Source of the DNA: Arthrobacter sp.
GTDB taxonomy: Bacteria > Actinomycetota > Actinomycetes > Actinomycetales > Micrococcaceae
Assembly (NCBI GenBank): GCA_026393275.1
Contig: JAPLAM010000055.1
Coordinates: forward strand, 39,967-103,966
Length of the DNA: 64,000 nt
Direction: 5' to 3'
In this document: positions 50,263 to 59,719 of the stretch, one piece after another
Layout: every line of letters begins with the position of its first letter
How positions within the stretch are numbered: position 1 is the first letter of the stretch
The notes under the pieces: generated by a model
Databases searched by the model: none
The model's input: only the letters and a program-made list of their open reading frames with translations
Told to the model about the DNA's origin: nothing
Position numbers and translations under genes: made by a program

Positions 50263-52356
50263 ATGTCTGAATCCGCCGGACGCAAATTCTCCCTCCTGCC
50301 CATGCTGGGCCATACCAAGGGCAAGCGCAGCCCCGTAACGTGTGCGCTGAAGTGCGACAACGCCTGCTCGGGCGAGGTCTGCAACAGCAGTTCGAACAGC
50401 TACTTCCGCGACATTGCCTCCGCCACCCTGTCCCGCCGCTCCGCCCTCGGCTTCGGCGCCGCCGGCGCGCTGGCCGTCGTGTTTGGCAGCCCCGTGACTT
50501 CCGCGGAACCGGCAGCAGCCGGCGGCCCCGGCCTGTCCGCCGCCGCCAAGAACGGCTTCGACAAGTCCAAGCTGAAATTCGACGCCATCGCGCCGGTGGA
50601 TGCCGCCGTCGACGCGTTCACCGTCCCGGAGGGCTTCACCTGGCAGCCGATCATCCGCTGGGGCGACCCGCTCTTCAACGACGCGCCGGACTTCGACCCC
50701 GACCACCAGAGCGCCGCCGCCCAGGCCCGCCAGTTCGGCTACAACAACGACTACACGGACATCCTGCCGATCGATGGGTCCAAGGACCGCCGTGCCGTGC
50801 TCTTCACCAACCACGAATACACCAACGAGAACATCATGGTTCCGGCCGGCTACGACGCCGCGGAGACCCGGGGGATCGGCCGCGCCGCGCACGGACTGAC
50901 AGTGGTCGAGCTGGAGCGCAAGAACAAGAACAAGCCGTGGGGCTACGTCAAGGGCGCCCCGCTGAACCGCCGCTTCCTCACCGACACCACCTACGAACTC
51001 ACCGGGCCGGCTGCCGGTTCCGCGCTCGTCACCACCGTTGCCGACCCCAGCGGCCGCGCCATCAAGGGCACGCTGGGCAACTGCGCCGGCGGCACCACCC
51101 CGTGGGGCACCATCCTCTCCGGCGAAGAGAACTTCAACGGCTACTTTGCCTCCGCCGGAACGTCCGCCGCGGACAAGCGCTACGGCCTCACGAGCAAGCC
51201 CACCGCCCGGCAGTGGGAGCTCGACGACCCGCGCTTCGACACGCGCAACCCCGGTTACACGAACGAGAGCAACCGGTTCGGCTGGATTGTGGAGGTCGAT
51301 CCCTTCGACCCGACGTCGACGCCCCGGAAGCACTCAGCGATGGGCCGCTTCAAGCACGAGGGCGCCAACGTCATCGTTGCCAGGTCCGGCCACGTGGTTG
51401 CCTACATGGGCGACGACGAGCGGTTCGACTACCTCTACAAGTTCGTCTCCAAGGGCAAGTACCAGGCCGGCGACTCCACGGCCGCCCGGCGCAACAACAT
51501 GAACCTGCTCGCCGAGGGCGACCTCTTCGTCGCAAAGTTCAGCGGGGACTCCCCGGCCGCCGAGATCGACGGCTCGGGCAAGCTGCCCGCCGACGGCGCT
51601 TTCGACGGTTCCGGTGAATGGCTGCCGCTCGTCGTGGGCGGCAAGTCCATGGTGGCCGGCATGTCCCTTGACGAAGTCCTGGTCTACACGCGCCTCGCCG
51701 CGGACAAGGTGGGCCCAACCAAGATGGACCGCTGCGAGGACGTCCAGCCGAGCCTGCACACCGGCAAGGTCTACGTGGTCTGCACCAACAACTCGGACCG
51801 CGGCAAGACGGGCAAGGAGGGCGCTACCGAGGTCAACCCCCGCGCCCTGAACCGTGACGGGCACATCGTGGAGATCACCGAGACCGGGGACCAGACCGCC
51901 GCGAAGTTCAACTGGAACCTGCTCATGGTCTGCGGTGATCCGGCGAAGAACAACTCCACCTACTTCGCCGGCTTCCCCCAGGACAAGGTTTCCCCAATCT
52001 CCTGCCCGGACAACGTGGCCTTCGACTCGGTCGGCAACCTGTGGATCTCCACCGACGGAGCCCCGTCCTCGATCGGCTACGCCGACGGCCTGTTCAAGGT
52101 CACCCTGGACGGCGCCGAGCGCGGCAGGGTGGAGCAGTTCCTCGCCGTACCGCGGGACGCCGAGACCTGCGGGCCGATCATCCACGACGAGGAACGGACC
52201 TTGTTCGTCGCCGTGCAGCACCCGGGCGAGGAAGGCTCGTTCGAAGCCCAGCACTCGGCCTTCCCGGACTATGTTGGCGCCGGTGCGAAGCCGAAGCCCG
52301 GCCAGGCCCGGATTCCGCGGCCGTCCGTGGTGCAGGTCTTCCGCGGCGACGCCTAG
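50263..52356 (+). CDS. PhoX-family alkaline phosphatase, Tat-exported
   Basis: 697 residues (DUF839/PhoX). Before the signal lies a Cys motif, TCALKCDNACSGEVC (Cys27, 31, 35, 40). The Tat signal is SRRSALGFGAAGALAVVFG (58-76). The mature part has GWIVEVDPFD, FTNHEYTNEN and TPWGTILSGEENFNGYF, conserved in PhoX. These Ca/Fe enzymes release phosphate from phosphomonoesters outside the cell. A Cys motif ahead of a twin-arginine signal is usual for the actinobacterial group but unexplained. The ATG follows a GGAAGG ribosome site. Confidence 0.88.
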   Translation: MSESAGRKFSLLPMLGHTKGKRSPVTCALKCDNACSGEVCNSSSNSYFRDIASATLSRRSALGFGAAGALAVVFGSPVTSAEPAAAGGPGLSAAAKNGFDKSKLKFDAIAPVDAAVDAFTVPEGFTWQPIIRWGDPLFNDAPDFDPDHQSAAAQARQFGYNNDYTDILPIDGSKDRRAVLFTNHEYTNENIMVPAGYDAAETRGIGRAAHGLTVVELERKNKNKPWGYVKGAPLNRRFLTDTTYELTGPAAGSALVTTVADPSGRAIKGTLGNCAGGTTPWGTILSGEENFNGYFASAGTSAADKRYGLTSKPTARQWELDDPRFDTRNPGYTNESNRFGWIVEVDPFDPTSTPRKHSAMGRFKHEGANVIVARSGHVVAYMGDDERFDYLYKFVSKGKYQAGDSTAARRNNMNLLAEGDLFVAKFSGDSPAAEIDGSGKLPADGAFDGSGEWLPLVVGGKSMVAGMSLDEVLVYTRLAADKVGPTKMDRCEDVQPSLHTGKVYVVCTNNSDRGKTGKEGATEVNPRALNRDGHIVEITETGDQTAAKFNWNLLMVCGDPAKNNSTYFAGFPQDKVSPISCPDNVAFDSVGNLWISTDGAPSSIGYADGLFKVTLDGAERGRVEQFLAVPRDAETCGPIIHDEERTLFVAVQHPGEEGSFEAQHSAFPDYVGAGAKPKPGQARIPRPSVVQVFRGDA

Positions 52357-52365
52357 CCCTTCCCG

Positions 52366-52480
52366 ACGCTCCCTCACGTCTGGCGCCTTTCCACTGAACG
52401 CTCCCGCACGTCTGGCGGATTTCCTGCCAGACGTGCGGGAGCGTCCGCGGATTTCCCGCCGGACGTGCGGGAGCGTCCGC
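52366..52480. repeat. GACGCTCC-family palindromic repeat cluster
   Basis: The central palindrome has perfect 19-bp arms at 52398-52416 and 52426-52444 (acgctcccgcacgtctggc and its complement) around a 9-nt loop. A third copy, ggacgtgcgggagcgtccgc, starts at 52461, and a partial gacgctccctcacgtctgg starts at 52365. It lies between the PhoX stop and the argS start and is related to the stem-loop at 14415. Confidence 0.8.
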
Positions 52481-52493
52481 GGCGGGCGGAACT

Positions 52494-52499
52494 GATAAT
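52494..52499 (+). promoter_or_regulatory. possible -10 element for leaderless argS
   Basis: gataat lies 10 nt before the GTG at 52509, so transcription could start at or just before the start codon. No clear -35 element is visible, because that position is occupied by the palindromic repeat. Tentative. Confidence 0.3.
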
Positions 52500-52508
52500 T
52501 TGAACAGT

Positions 52509-54272
52509 GTGAATAATCCGGCCGAAATGGTGGTCCCCAGAGTCCAGGCAGCTATTGCCCACGCGTTCGGCGACGAGTTCCGCGACACGGATCCGGTGAT
52601 CAGGCCCTCGCAGTTCGCCGACATCCAGGTCAACGCGGCCATGGCACTGGCCAGGAACGTCGGCCTGCCGCCGCGCGAGGCAGCCGCCCGGATCGTGGAA
52701 GCCCTGGACGTCGACGGCCTCTGCAGCCTCGTCGAGGTCTCCGGGCCGGGCTTCATCAACCTCACCCTCGACGGCAGCTGGATCCAGGAACTGCTGAACG
52801 CGTCGGAACCCGCCGGCGACGCAGCACGGCCCGCGCCGCTGCACCGCGTCGTCGTCGACTACTCCTCCCCGAACGTGGCCAAGGAAATGCACGTCGGGCA
52901 CCTGCGCACCACCGTCGTCGGGGACAGCATCGTGCGGGTCCTCGAGGCGCTGGGCCACACGGTGATCCGGCAGAACCACATCGGCGACTGGGGCACCCCG
53001 TTCGGCATGCTGATCGAACACTGGCTCGAAGTGGGGGAGGACTCGCCCGACGCCGCCCTGCTCATCGATGACCCGAGCGCGTTCTACCAGGCCGCGCGGG
53101 CGAAGTTCGATGCGTCCACCCCGGAGACGGACGGGTTCGCCACCCGGGCCCGGCTTCGCGTCGTGTCGCTGCAGGCCGGGGACCCGGAAACCTTCGCCGT
53201 CTGGCAACGGCTCGTGGCGCAGTCGAAGCGCTACTTCAACGCGATCTACACCGTGCTCGGGATCAGCCTCACCGACGACCACATCGCCGGCGAAAGCTCC
53301 TACGACGCGCACCTGGCACAGCTGTGCCAGGAACTCGAAGAGCGCGGCATCGCCCGGATCAGCGAAGGTGCGCTCTGCACCTTCCCGGCCGGCTTCACCG
53401 GGCGGGACGGCGACCCCCTGCCGCTCATCATCCGCAAGTCAGACGGCGGCTACGGCTACGGCACCACCGACCTCGCCACCATCCGGTACCGCGTCCGCGA
53501 CCTGTCAGCGGACCGTGTGCTGTACGTGGTGGGAGCGCCGCAGAACGTGCACCTGCGGATGGTGATGGCCACGGCCCGCGACGCCGGCTGGCTGCCGGAC
53601 GCCGTGGAGGCCACCCACGTCCAGATCGGCAACGTGCTCGGCGAGGACGGCAAGATCCTGAAGTCCCGCGCCGGCAATCCGGTCAAGCTGATGGCGCTGC
53701 TGCAGGAGGCCGTGGACCGGGCCCGGGCCGTCATCGACGCCAGCCGGCCCGAGCTCAGCGACGCCGAGCGGGCGGTCACCGCCCGGCAGGTCGGGATCGG
53801 CGCCGTCAAGTACGCCGACCTCTCCACCGGGCACGACACCGAATACGTCTTCGACTTCGACCGGATGCTCGCATTGACCGGCAACACCGGCCCGTATGTC
53901 CAGTACGCGGCCGCCCGGATCCGCTCCATCCTGCGCAAGGCCGGGGAACTGGACCGGCACGTCGGCGCCGCCGCCGGTGCGGCACCCGCGGCGACCATCG
54001 CCGTCGTCGAACCCGCCGAACGCGCGCTGGCTCTGCATCTGCTCGAATACGATGCCACCCTGCAGAAAGTCGGCGAACTGCTCGAACCGCACCGGCTGTG
54101 CGCCTATCTGTTCGAACTCGCGCAGCTGTTCACCGCCTTCTACGAGCAATGCCCCGTGCTCAAGGCAGAGGACACGGTCCGGGAATCGCGGCTGGCCCTG
54201 TGCGGGGTTGTGCTGCGGCGGCTCTCCGGTGGCCTGGACCTGCTGGGCATCGAGACGCCGGAGAACATGTGA
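52509..54272 (+). CDS. argS: arginyl-tRNA synthetase
   Basis: 587 residues. N-terminal add-1 domain, class-I signature KEMHVGHLRTTVVGDS, ILKSRAGNPVKLM in place of KMSKS, and DALR anticodon-binding C-terminus. It charges tRNA-Arg. The start is uncertain: no ribosome site is seen, a -10-like gataat lies 10 nt before this GTG, and a TTG three codons upstream is also in frame. Overlaps menD by 4 nt (GTGA), an unusual partner. A second argS elsewhere would make this copy accessory. Confidence 0.9.
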   Translation: MNNPAEMVVPRVQAAIAHAFGDEFRDTDPVIRPSQFADIQVNAAMALARNVGLPPREAAARIVEALDVDGLCSLVEVSGPGFINLTLDGSWIQELLNASEPAGDAARPAPLHRVVVDYSSPNVAKEMHVGHLRTTVVGDSIVRVLEALGHTVIRQNHIGDWGTPFGMLIEHWLEVGEDSPDAALLIDDPSAFYQAARAKFDASTPETDGFATRARLRVVSLQAGDPETFAVWQRLVAQSKRYFNAIYTVLGISLTDDHIAGESSYDAHLAQLCQELEERGIARISEGALCTFPAGFTGRDGDPLPLIIRKSDGGYGYGTTDLATIRYRVRDLSADRVLYVVGAPQNVHLRMVMATARDAGWLPDAVEATHVQIGNVLGEDGKILKSRAGNPVKLMALLQEAVDRARAVIDASRPELSDAERAVTARQVGIGAVKYADLSTGHDTEYVFDFDRMLALTGNTGPYVQYAAARIRSILRKAGELDRHVGAAAGAAPAATIAVVEPAERALALHLLEYDATLQKVGELLEPHRLCAYLFELAQLFTAFYEQCPVLKAEDTVRESRLALCGVVLRRLSGGLDLLGIETPENM

Positions 54273-56041
54273 GCGCCGACAGCCGGCCAGCCCTCCCGAC
54301 TTCAAGCGGCGACGGACTGGGCGCGGTCGAGGCCGCGCGAATGGCCGTCGCGGCCCTGATCGGCGCCGGGGTGCGCTACGTCGTCGTGGCCCCCGGGTCC
54401 CGTTCGGCGCCGATGGCCTACGCCCTGGCCGAGGCCGACGCCGCCGGCCGGGTGGAGCTGCTGGTCAGGATTGACGAACGCGACGCCGGCTTCACCGCGC
54501 TGGGCCTGGCGCTTGCCACGGGTGCCCCCGCAGCCGTGCTCACAACCTCGGGGACCGCCGTCGGGAACCTGCTGCCGGCCGTGATGGAGGCCAACCACGC
54601 CGCCGTCCCCCTGGTGGTCCTCTCCGCCGACCGGCCCGAGGAACTCCGCGGCACGGGCGCCAACCAGACCACCGTGCAGCCGGACCTCTTCGGCGAGCAC
54701 GTCCGTTTCGCCGCCGACGTCCCCGCCGGCGAGAACCCGCTCCGGGCCGTCGAGACGGCGCTGAGCGCCGCCACCGGGGCCTTCGAGGACATCCCGCCCG
54801 GGCCGGTGCAGCTAAACCTCGCCTTCCGTGACCCGCTGGTCCCGGCCGCCGGCGACCGCCTCGGCGAAGCCTCCGGCCGCCGTGTCCACCATGCCCCGCG
54901 GCATCCGCTGGCGCTGGACTTCCCGGCCGCCCCCGCAGCGCTCCCCGAGCGGCGCACCGTGGTCCTGGCCGGGCACGACGCCGGCCCCGTCGCCGAGGCG
55001 TTCGCCCGCGCCCACGGCCTGCCGCTGCTCGCCGAACCCTCCTCTAATGCCCGCTTCGGCCCGAACGCGGTGGGTCCCTACCGGCTCCTGCTGGAACATT
55101 TCGGCCCGGAATCCGGACAGCCGATCGACCGCGTCGTGCTGTTTGGCCGGCCGACCCTTTCCCGCCCGGTGTCTGCGCTGCTCGCCCGCGCCGACGTCCC
55201 GTCCGCCCTCTACCAGCCCGTCCCGGTGGCCTGGTACGAGCCGGGGCGCCGGACCGAACTGCCGCTCCAGACCCTGGCGGACCTCGCCGACTTCGCCGGC
55301 CGGGGCACAGCGGCGTGGCTCGATGCGTGGCTGCTGGCCGGGGCCGCCGCCCAGCACGCCGTCGACTCGGTCCTCTCCGATGGCTCGCAGACGGCCGATC
55401 CCGGCCCCGCGGTCCCCGGCCCCGCGGTTTCAGGCCCGGCGGTGGGGGCCTCGGTCTGGGCGCACACCCGGGGACAGCTCGTCCTGGGCTCCTCCAACGG
55501 GATCCGCGACGTCGACCTCGCGGGCGCCCCGCCCCAGGAACCGCAGGCCACCGTCTTCGCCAACCGTGGCCTCGCCGGGATCGACGGCACGCTCGCCACG
55601 GCCACCGGGATCGCCGTCGGCGGCCGGCAGGAAACCACCGTGCTGCTGGGCGACGTGACGTTCCTGCACGACGCCGGCGGCCTCCTGCTGGGCGCGGGGG
55701 AGGCCGTGCCGGCACTGCGGATCGTGGTCCTCAACGACGCCGGCGGGGCCATTTTTGGGCTCCTCGAGCACGGCGCCGTCGAGCGGTCCGGCCGTTACGG
55801 AACCGCCGTCGAACGCCTCTTCGGTACCCCTCACACCGTGGACCTCTCCGCCCTCGCCGCCGCGTACGGGGTGGCGCACCGGGCGGTCAGCACGACGGCG
55901 GAGCTGGCCGCGGCCCTTGCCGGGCCCGTCGAGGGCCGCAGCATCATTGAAGTGCGGGCGGACCGCCACGGCCTGCGCGAGTTGCACGGACGGATCCGGG
56001 CCGCCGTGACCGCCGCCGTGACCGGGGTCGCCGGGGGATAG
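54269..56041 (+). CDS. menD: SEPHCHC synthase
   Basis: 590 residues, thiamine-diphosphate enzyme: VVAPGSRSAPMAYALAE, RIDERDAGFTALGLALATG (catalytic Glu), VVLSADRPEELRGTGANQTT, VLLGDVTFLHDAGGLL and VVLNDAGGAIFGLLEHG (metal motif). It joins isochorismate and 2-oxoglutarate in menaquinone synthesis. The GTG start lies inside the last codons of argS. About 20 residues of Gly/Pro/Ala repeat (PGPAVPGPAVSGPAV) lie in the middle linker. Confidence 0.94.
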   Translation: MSADSRPALPTSSGDGLGAVEAARMAVAALIGAGVRYVVVAPGSRSAPMAYALAEADAAGRVELLVRIDERDAGFTALGLALATGAPAAVLTTSGTAVGNLLPAVMEANHAAVPLVVLSADRPEELRGTGANQTTVQPDLFGEHVRFAADVPAGENPLRAVETALSAATGAFEDIPPGPVQLNLAFRDPLVPAAGDRLGEASGRRVHHAPRHPLALDFPAAPAALPERRTVVLAGHDAGPVAEAFARAHGLPLLAEPSSNARFGPNAVGPYRLLLEHFGPESGQPIDRVVLFGRPTLSRPVSALLARADVPSALYQPVPVAWYEPGRRTELPLQTLADLADFAGRGTAAWLDAWLLAGAAAQHAVDSVLSDGSQTADPGPAVPGPAVSGPAVGASVWAHTRGQLVLGSSNGIRDVDLAGAPPQEPQATVFANRGLAGIDGTLATATGIAVGGRQETTVLLGDVTFLHDAGGLLLGAGEAVPALRIVVLNDAGGAIFGLLEHGAVERSGRYGTAVERLFGTPHTVDLSALAAAYGVAHRAVSTTAELAAALAGPVEGRSIIEVRADRHGLRELHGRIRAAVTAAVTGVAGG

Positions 56042-56082
56042 CCCGGCACCAACCACCGGAGACTCCGGGAAAGAGAACACCG

Positions 56083-56688
56083 ATGCCGCCTGAAACTTCA
56101 AAGCACCCTGATGAGGCACGTTTGAGACGCCGAGGGTTCCTTCTCGAGGGGATCACCCTGGGCTGGAACGTCGTCGGCGTGGCCGTCCTCGCCGTTGCCT
56201 CCATCACGGCCGGTTCGGTGGCGCTAACGGGATTCGCCCTGGACAGCCTGATCGAAATCGGCGCCAGCGCCGTGGTGATCTGGGAACTCTCCGGTGCAGG
56301 ACAGCGGCGCCAGCACTTCGCGTTGACGCTGATCGCTGGGGCGTTCGTGGCCCTGGCCCTCTACCTGACCATCCAGTCCGCGCTTGCGCTGGCCGCCGGA
56401 CACCATGCGCAGCCAAGCCCGGCCGGGATGATCTGGACGTCAGTCACCGCCGTGGTCATGTTCGTCCTCGCTGCCGGGAAGACGCGCACGGGCAAGGCCC
56501 TGGGCAATCCCGTGCTGACGGCCGAGGGCAGGGTTACGTTCATCGACGGGCTTCTGGCGTGCGCCGTGCTGGCCGGGATCCTGCTGGACACCGTTGCCGG
56601 GTGGTGGTGGGCCGACCCGGTTGCCGGCCTGGTCATCGTCTACTATGCGGTCCGCGAAGCCGTTGCCATCTTCCGCCGGCCCCGCTGA
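56083..56688 (+). CDS. short cation-diffusion-facilitator-like membrane protein
   Basis: 201 residues with about six helices. FALDSLIEIGASAVVIWEL and VTFIDGLLACAVLAGILLD carry the Asp residues of the CDF transport sites, one per half. The C-terminal cytoplasmic metal-sensing domain of normal CDF transporters (about 300 aa) is absent, and the protein ends right after the last helix (RRPR). Possibly a metal transporter that works as a dimer. Lies 41 nt after menD. Confidence 0.78.
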   Translation: MPPETSKHPDEARLRRRGFLLEGITLGWNVVGVAVLAVASITAGSVALTGFALDSLIEIGASAVVIWELSGAGQRRQHFALTLIAGAFVALALYLTIQSALALAAGHHAQPSPAGMIWTSVTAVVMFVLAAGKTRTGKALGNPVLTAEGRVTFIDGLLACAVLAGILLDTVAGWWWADPVAGLVIVYYAVREAVAIFRRPR

Positions 56689-56717
56689 CCATCCGGCACG
56701 TTTCCGCCGGGCAAAAA

Positions 56718-56751
56718 GACAGCCGCCACGTGGTTCCACGTAGCGGCTGTC
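56718..56751. terminator. bidirectional terminator
   Basis: 16-bp arms gacagccgccacgtgg (56718-56733) and ccacgtagcggctgtc (56736-56751) with one wobble and a 2-nt loop, preceded by aaaaa, which gives a T tract on the minus strand. It lies between the CDF-like gene and the convergent ABC operon. Confidence 0.75.
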
Positions 56752-56774
56752 CGAAATCAGTGCGAAAATCCCGC

Positions 56775-57551
56775 CTACAGCACGCGGCTCAGGAATTCCT
56801 TGGTGCGGGCGTGCTGCGGGTTGGCGAGCACCTCGCGCGGGTCGCCGGATTCCACGACGACGCCGCCGTCCATGAAGGTCAGCCGGTCGCCGACCTCGCG
56901 GGCGAAGCCAATCTCATGGGTCACCACGATCATGGTCATGCCGGACTTCGCGAGGTCCTTCATGACGTTCAGAACATCGCCCACGAGCTCCGGGTCCAGC
57001 GCGGACGTGGGCTCGTCGAAGAGCATCAGTTCCGGATCCATGGCCAGGGCCCGGGCGATGGCCACACGCTGTTGCTGTCCGCCGGACAGCTGCGAGGGGT
57101 AGTGTCCGGCCCGGTCCGCCAGGCCCACCCGGTCCAGCAGCTCCAGCGCGCGCTTCCGGGCCGCGTCACGCGACTGGCCCTTGACCTGGACGGGCGCTTC
57201 CATGATGTTCTGCAGCGCCGTCTTGTGCGGGAACAGGTTGAAGCGCTGGAAGACCATGCCGATCTCGCGGCGTTGGGCGGCGATTTCCTTGGTCTTCAGA
57301 TCGTGCAACCGGCCCTTGACTTCGCGGTAGCCGATCAGTTGGTCGCCCACGGAAATCCGCCCGGCGCTGATCGATTCCAGCAGGTTCACGCAGCGGAGCA
57401 TGGTGGACTTTCCGGAACCAGACGGCCCGATCACCACCGACACTTCACCTTGGTTGACGGTCAAGTCGATGCCGCGCAGCACGTGGTGCTGGCCGTAGAA
57501 CTTGTGGAGGCCCTCGATTCGTACCAGCGGCTTTTCTGCGGTGATCGTCAT
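56775..57551 (-). CDS. polar amino acid ABC transporter ATP-binding protein
   Basis: 258 residues: Walker [17 protein letters not shown]-loop [12 protein letters not shown], signature [16 protein letters not shown], Walker [14 protein letters not shown] and H-loop VVTHE. Matches the GlnQ/HisP family. Overlaps the permease stop by 4 nt. Start [14 protein letters not shown] at 57551. Last gene of the importer operon. Confidence 0.93.
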   Translation of the reverse strand: MTITAEKPLVRIEGLHKFYGQHHVLRGIDLTVNQGEVSVVIGPSGSGKSTMLRCVNLLESISAGRISVGDQLIGYREVKGRLHDLKTKEIAAQRREIGMVFQRFNLFPHKTALQNIMEAPVQVKGQSRDAARKRALELLDRVGLADRAGHYPSQLSGGQQQRVAIARALAMDPELMLFDEPTSALDPELVGDVLNVMKDLAKSGMTMIVVTHEIGFAREVGDRLTFMDGGVVVESGDPREVLANPQHARTKEFLSRVL

Positions 57552-58507
57552 CGTGCACTCTCCTCGGGGAAGTCCGTCTGCATTGAGCGCTTGACGTCGG
57601 CGCCGCCACCGGCGGCCTTGGCGGCGCCCGGGGCCACCGCCGCAGGAGCCAAGTTGTCCACGCCTTTGCCGTAGTACGCCTCGATGAAGTGCTGGCCGAC
57701 CATCAAGATGCTGGTGATGAGCAGGTACCAGATGGCCGCCACGATGAGCAGGGGAACTGGCAGATACGTCCGGTTGGCCAGGGTGTTTGTAGCGAAGGTC
57801 AAGTCCAGGGTGAACGGCACGGCCAGCACCAGCGACGTGGTCTTCAGCATGCCGATGGTTTCGTTGCCGGTAGGCGGGACGATGACGCGCATGGCCTGCG
57901 GCAGAATGATCCGCCACATGATCTTGGTTTTGCCCATGCCCAGCGCTTCGGCCGCTTCCATCTGCCCCCGGTCCACGGACTTGAGGCCGGCGCGGAAGAT
58001 CTCCGCAAGGTAGGCGGATTCATTAAGGCCCAGGCCCAGGATTGCCGCTACCGTGGCGGTGACCAGAGCGCTGGTGTCCACGCTGAACAGCTCTGGTCCG
58101 AAGGGGACACCGGCGCTGATCTTTGGGTAGAGCACCGAGATCAGGCCCCAGAACACCAACTGCGTGTACACCGGAGTGCCGCGGAAGAACCAGACCCACA
58201 CCCAGCTGGACCAGCGGAAGACCGGGTTGTCCGACTGCCGCATGAACGCCAGGAGGATGGCCAGGACAATGGCAAGAAGCATGGAAGCCACGGTCAGCAG
58301 CAGGGTCCAGCCCACGCCCTGAACGACCTTGACGTCCAGAATGTAGGTGCCGACGATGTCCCAGCGGAAGTTCCTATTGGTGACGAGCGACTGCAGGAAC
58401 ACCGCGAGGAAGCCAAGGATGATCACCGCACTAAGCCATCGGCCGGGGTGCCGCACCGGCACAGCCTTGTTCAGTACCGGCGCGGCGTTATCCTGCTGGC
58501 TTTTCAT
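57548..58507 (-). CDS. polar amino acid ABC transporter permease
   Basis: 319 residues of the HisM/GlnP type: [38 protein letters not shown] and the EAA loop [44 protein letters not shown] single permease gene implies a homodimer. The C-terminal 50 residues are a soluble Ala/Gly-rich tail. The ATG at 58507 with AGGTGA is preferred to an upstream TTG. Confidence 0.92.
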   Translation of the reverse strand: MKSQQDNAAPVLNKAVPVRHPGRWLSAVIILGFLAVFLQSLVTNRNFRWDIVGTYILDVKVVQGVGWTLLLTVASMLLAIVLAILLAFMRQSDNPVFRWSSWVWVWFFRGTPVYTQLVFWGLISVLYPKISAGVPFGPELFSVDTSALVTATVAAILGLGLNESAYLAEIFRAGLKSVDRGQMEAAEALGMGKTKIMWRIILPQAMRVIVPPTGNETIGMLKTTSLVLAVPFTLDLTFATNTLANRTYLPVPLLIVAAIWYLLITSILMVGQHFIEAYYGKGVDNLAPAAVAPGAAKAAGGGADVKRSMQTDFPEESAR

Positions 58508-58542
58508 CGCTTCACCTGATGAGTGCTCGGTGGCGGGAAGGC

Positions 58543-59499
58543 TCAAGAGCCGGCCGCCGGGTTGACCTCGGACTTGGTGATCGCACCTTCAGCGTTGCCC
58601 CAGCCCTGCAGGATCTTCTTGTAGGAGCCGTTTTCGATCAGCTTCGTCATGGTCTTCTGGATGAGGTCGGCCAGGGCGGTGTCCGACTTGGCGACGGCGA
58701 TGCCCTGCGGGGCGGCATCGTAGACGTCGCCAAGCTTCTCCAGCTGCCCGTTGGTCTGGGTCAGGGCGTAGCCGATGATGGGGGAGTCCGCCGCCATGGC
58801 ATCGATGCTGCCGTTGACCAGCCGGGTGGTCACGTCCGTCTGGTTCTTGAGCGTGACAATGTCGATGGGCTTCTTGCCGTCGGCGGCGCACTTTTTATTG
58901 CGGTCGGACAGGTCCGGGTCTTCCTGGACGGTGCCGGTCTGGACGCCGATCGACTTGCCGCAGACGTCGTCGAGGGAGAACTTCTTCGGGTTGCCCTTCT
59001 GCACGGCCCAGGCGGTGCCCGCATTGAAGTAGCTGACCATGTTTACCGCACCGAGGCGTTCCTTGTTAATGGTGAAGGAGGAGATGCCAAGGTCGTACTT
59101 CGGGCCCAACGCCGGAAGGATGCCGGTGAATTCGGCCGTCTGCACCTGGACCTTGAGTCCGAGGGTCGCGCCGATCGCCTTGGCGATGTCGACGTCGTAG
59201 CCCACCGGGGTCTGGCCGTCGGTGCCGAGGAATTCCGCCGGGGCGTAGCTGGTGTCCGCGCCCACGGTCAGGGTCCCCTTGGACTTGATCGCCGCCGGCA
59301 CCATGGCCGCCAGCGAATCGTCTTTCTGGACCGTGGTCGGGTCAAAGCTGGCGGCGCTAGCGCTGCCGGACGGAGCGGCCGCGCCGCCGGTGCCCGACTC
59401 GGAGGCGTTGGTGCAGGCAGAGAGGGCCAAGGCGCCGACCGCGAGCACGGCAGCGGCCTTGAACTTGGAGTTGCCCAAGAACGAACGGGAGATCTGCAT
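58543..59499 (-). CDS. amino acid ABC transporter substrate-binding lipoprotein
   Basis: 318 residues. Signal with lipobox LSAC (Cys29), then a Ser/Ala linker and the SBP-bac-3 fold: LTVGADTSYAPAEFLGTDGQTPVGYDVDIAKAIG, DLGISSFTINKERLGAVNMVSYF and GKSIGVQTGTVQED. Binds a polar amino acid outside the membrane. Which amino acid is not clear. First gene of the importer operon, 35 nt before the permease. ATG at 59499 after AGGTAAG. Confidence 0.92.
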   Translation of the reverse strand: MQISRSFLGNSKFKAAAVLAVGALALSACTNASESGTGGAAAPSGSASAASFDPTTVQKDDSLAAMVPAAIKSKGTLTVGADTSYAPAEFLGTDGQTPVGYDVDIAKAIGATLGLKVQVQTAEFTGILPALGPKYDLGISSFTINKERLGAVNMVSYFNAGTAWAVQKGNPKKFSLDDVCGKSIGVQTGTVQEDPDLSDRNKKCAADGKKPIDIVTLKNQTDVTTRLVNGSIDAMAADSPIIGYALTQTNGQLEKLGDVYDAAPQGIAVAKSDTALADLIQKTMTKLIENGSYKKILQGWGNAEGAITKSEVNPAAGS

Positions 59500-59529
59500 T
59501 TTTCTTACCTTTTGTTGCAGGGAAGTGCG

Positions 59530-59592
59530 AAAACTAAGTCGGGCATAGTATATCGCCGAACAAGAGATGTACGTCACAGAAAACTTAGTTTC
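59530..59592. promoter_or_regulatory. candidate promoter/operator of the ABC importer
   Basis: aaaactaagt (59530-59539) and its 9-nt complement acttagttt (59583-59591) flank a TATACT-like -10 (minus strand, 59547-59552) in an unusually A/T-rich spot. This could be a repressor pair around the promoter. No regulator gene is adjacent. Confidence 0.35.
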
Positions 59593-59719
59593 ACTATTGG
59601 ATAACTATTGGTGGGCAGATTTCAAGTGCCGCCCGCCGCGAGCTGTCTGGAATTACGGATCCCCCGGCAGTCGGCAGCCGGCCGTGGCCCCCGCAACCGG
59701 CATCAATAGCCGGCCGGGG

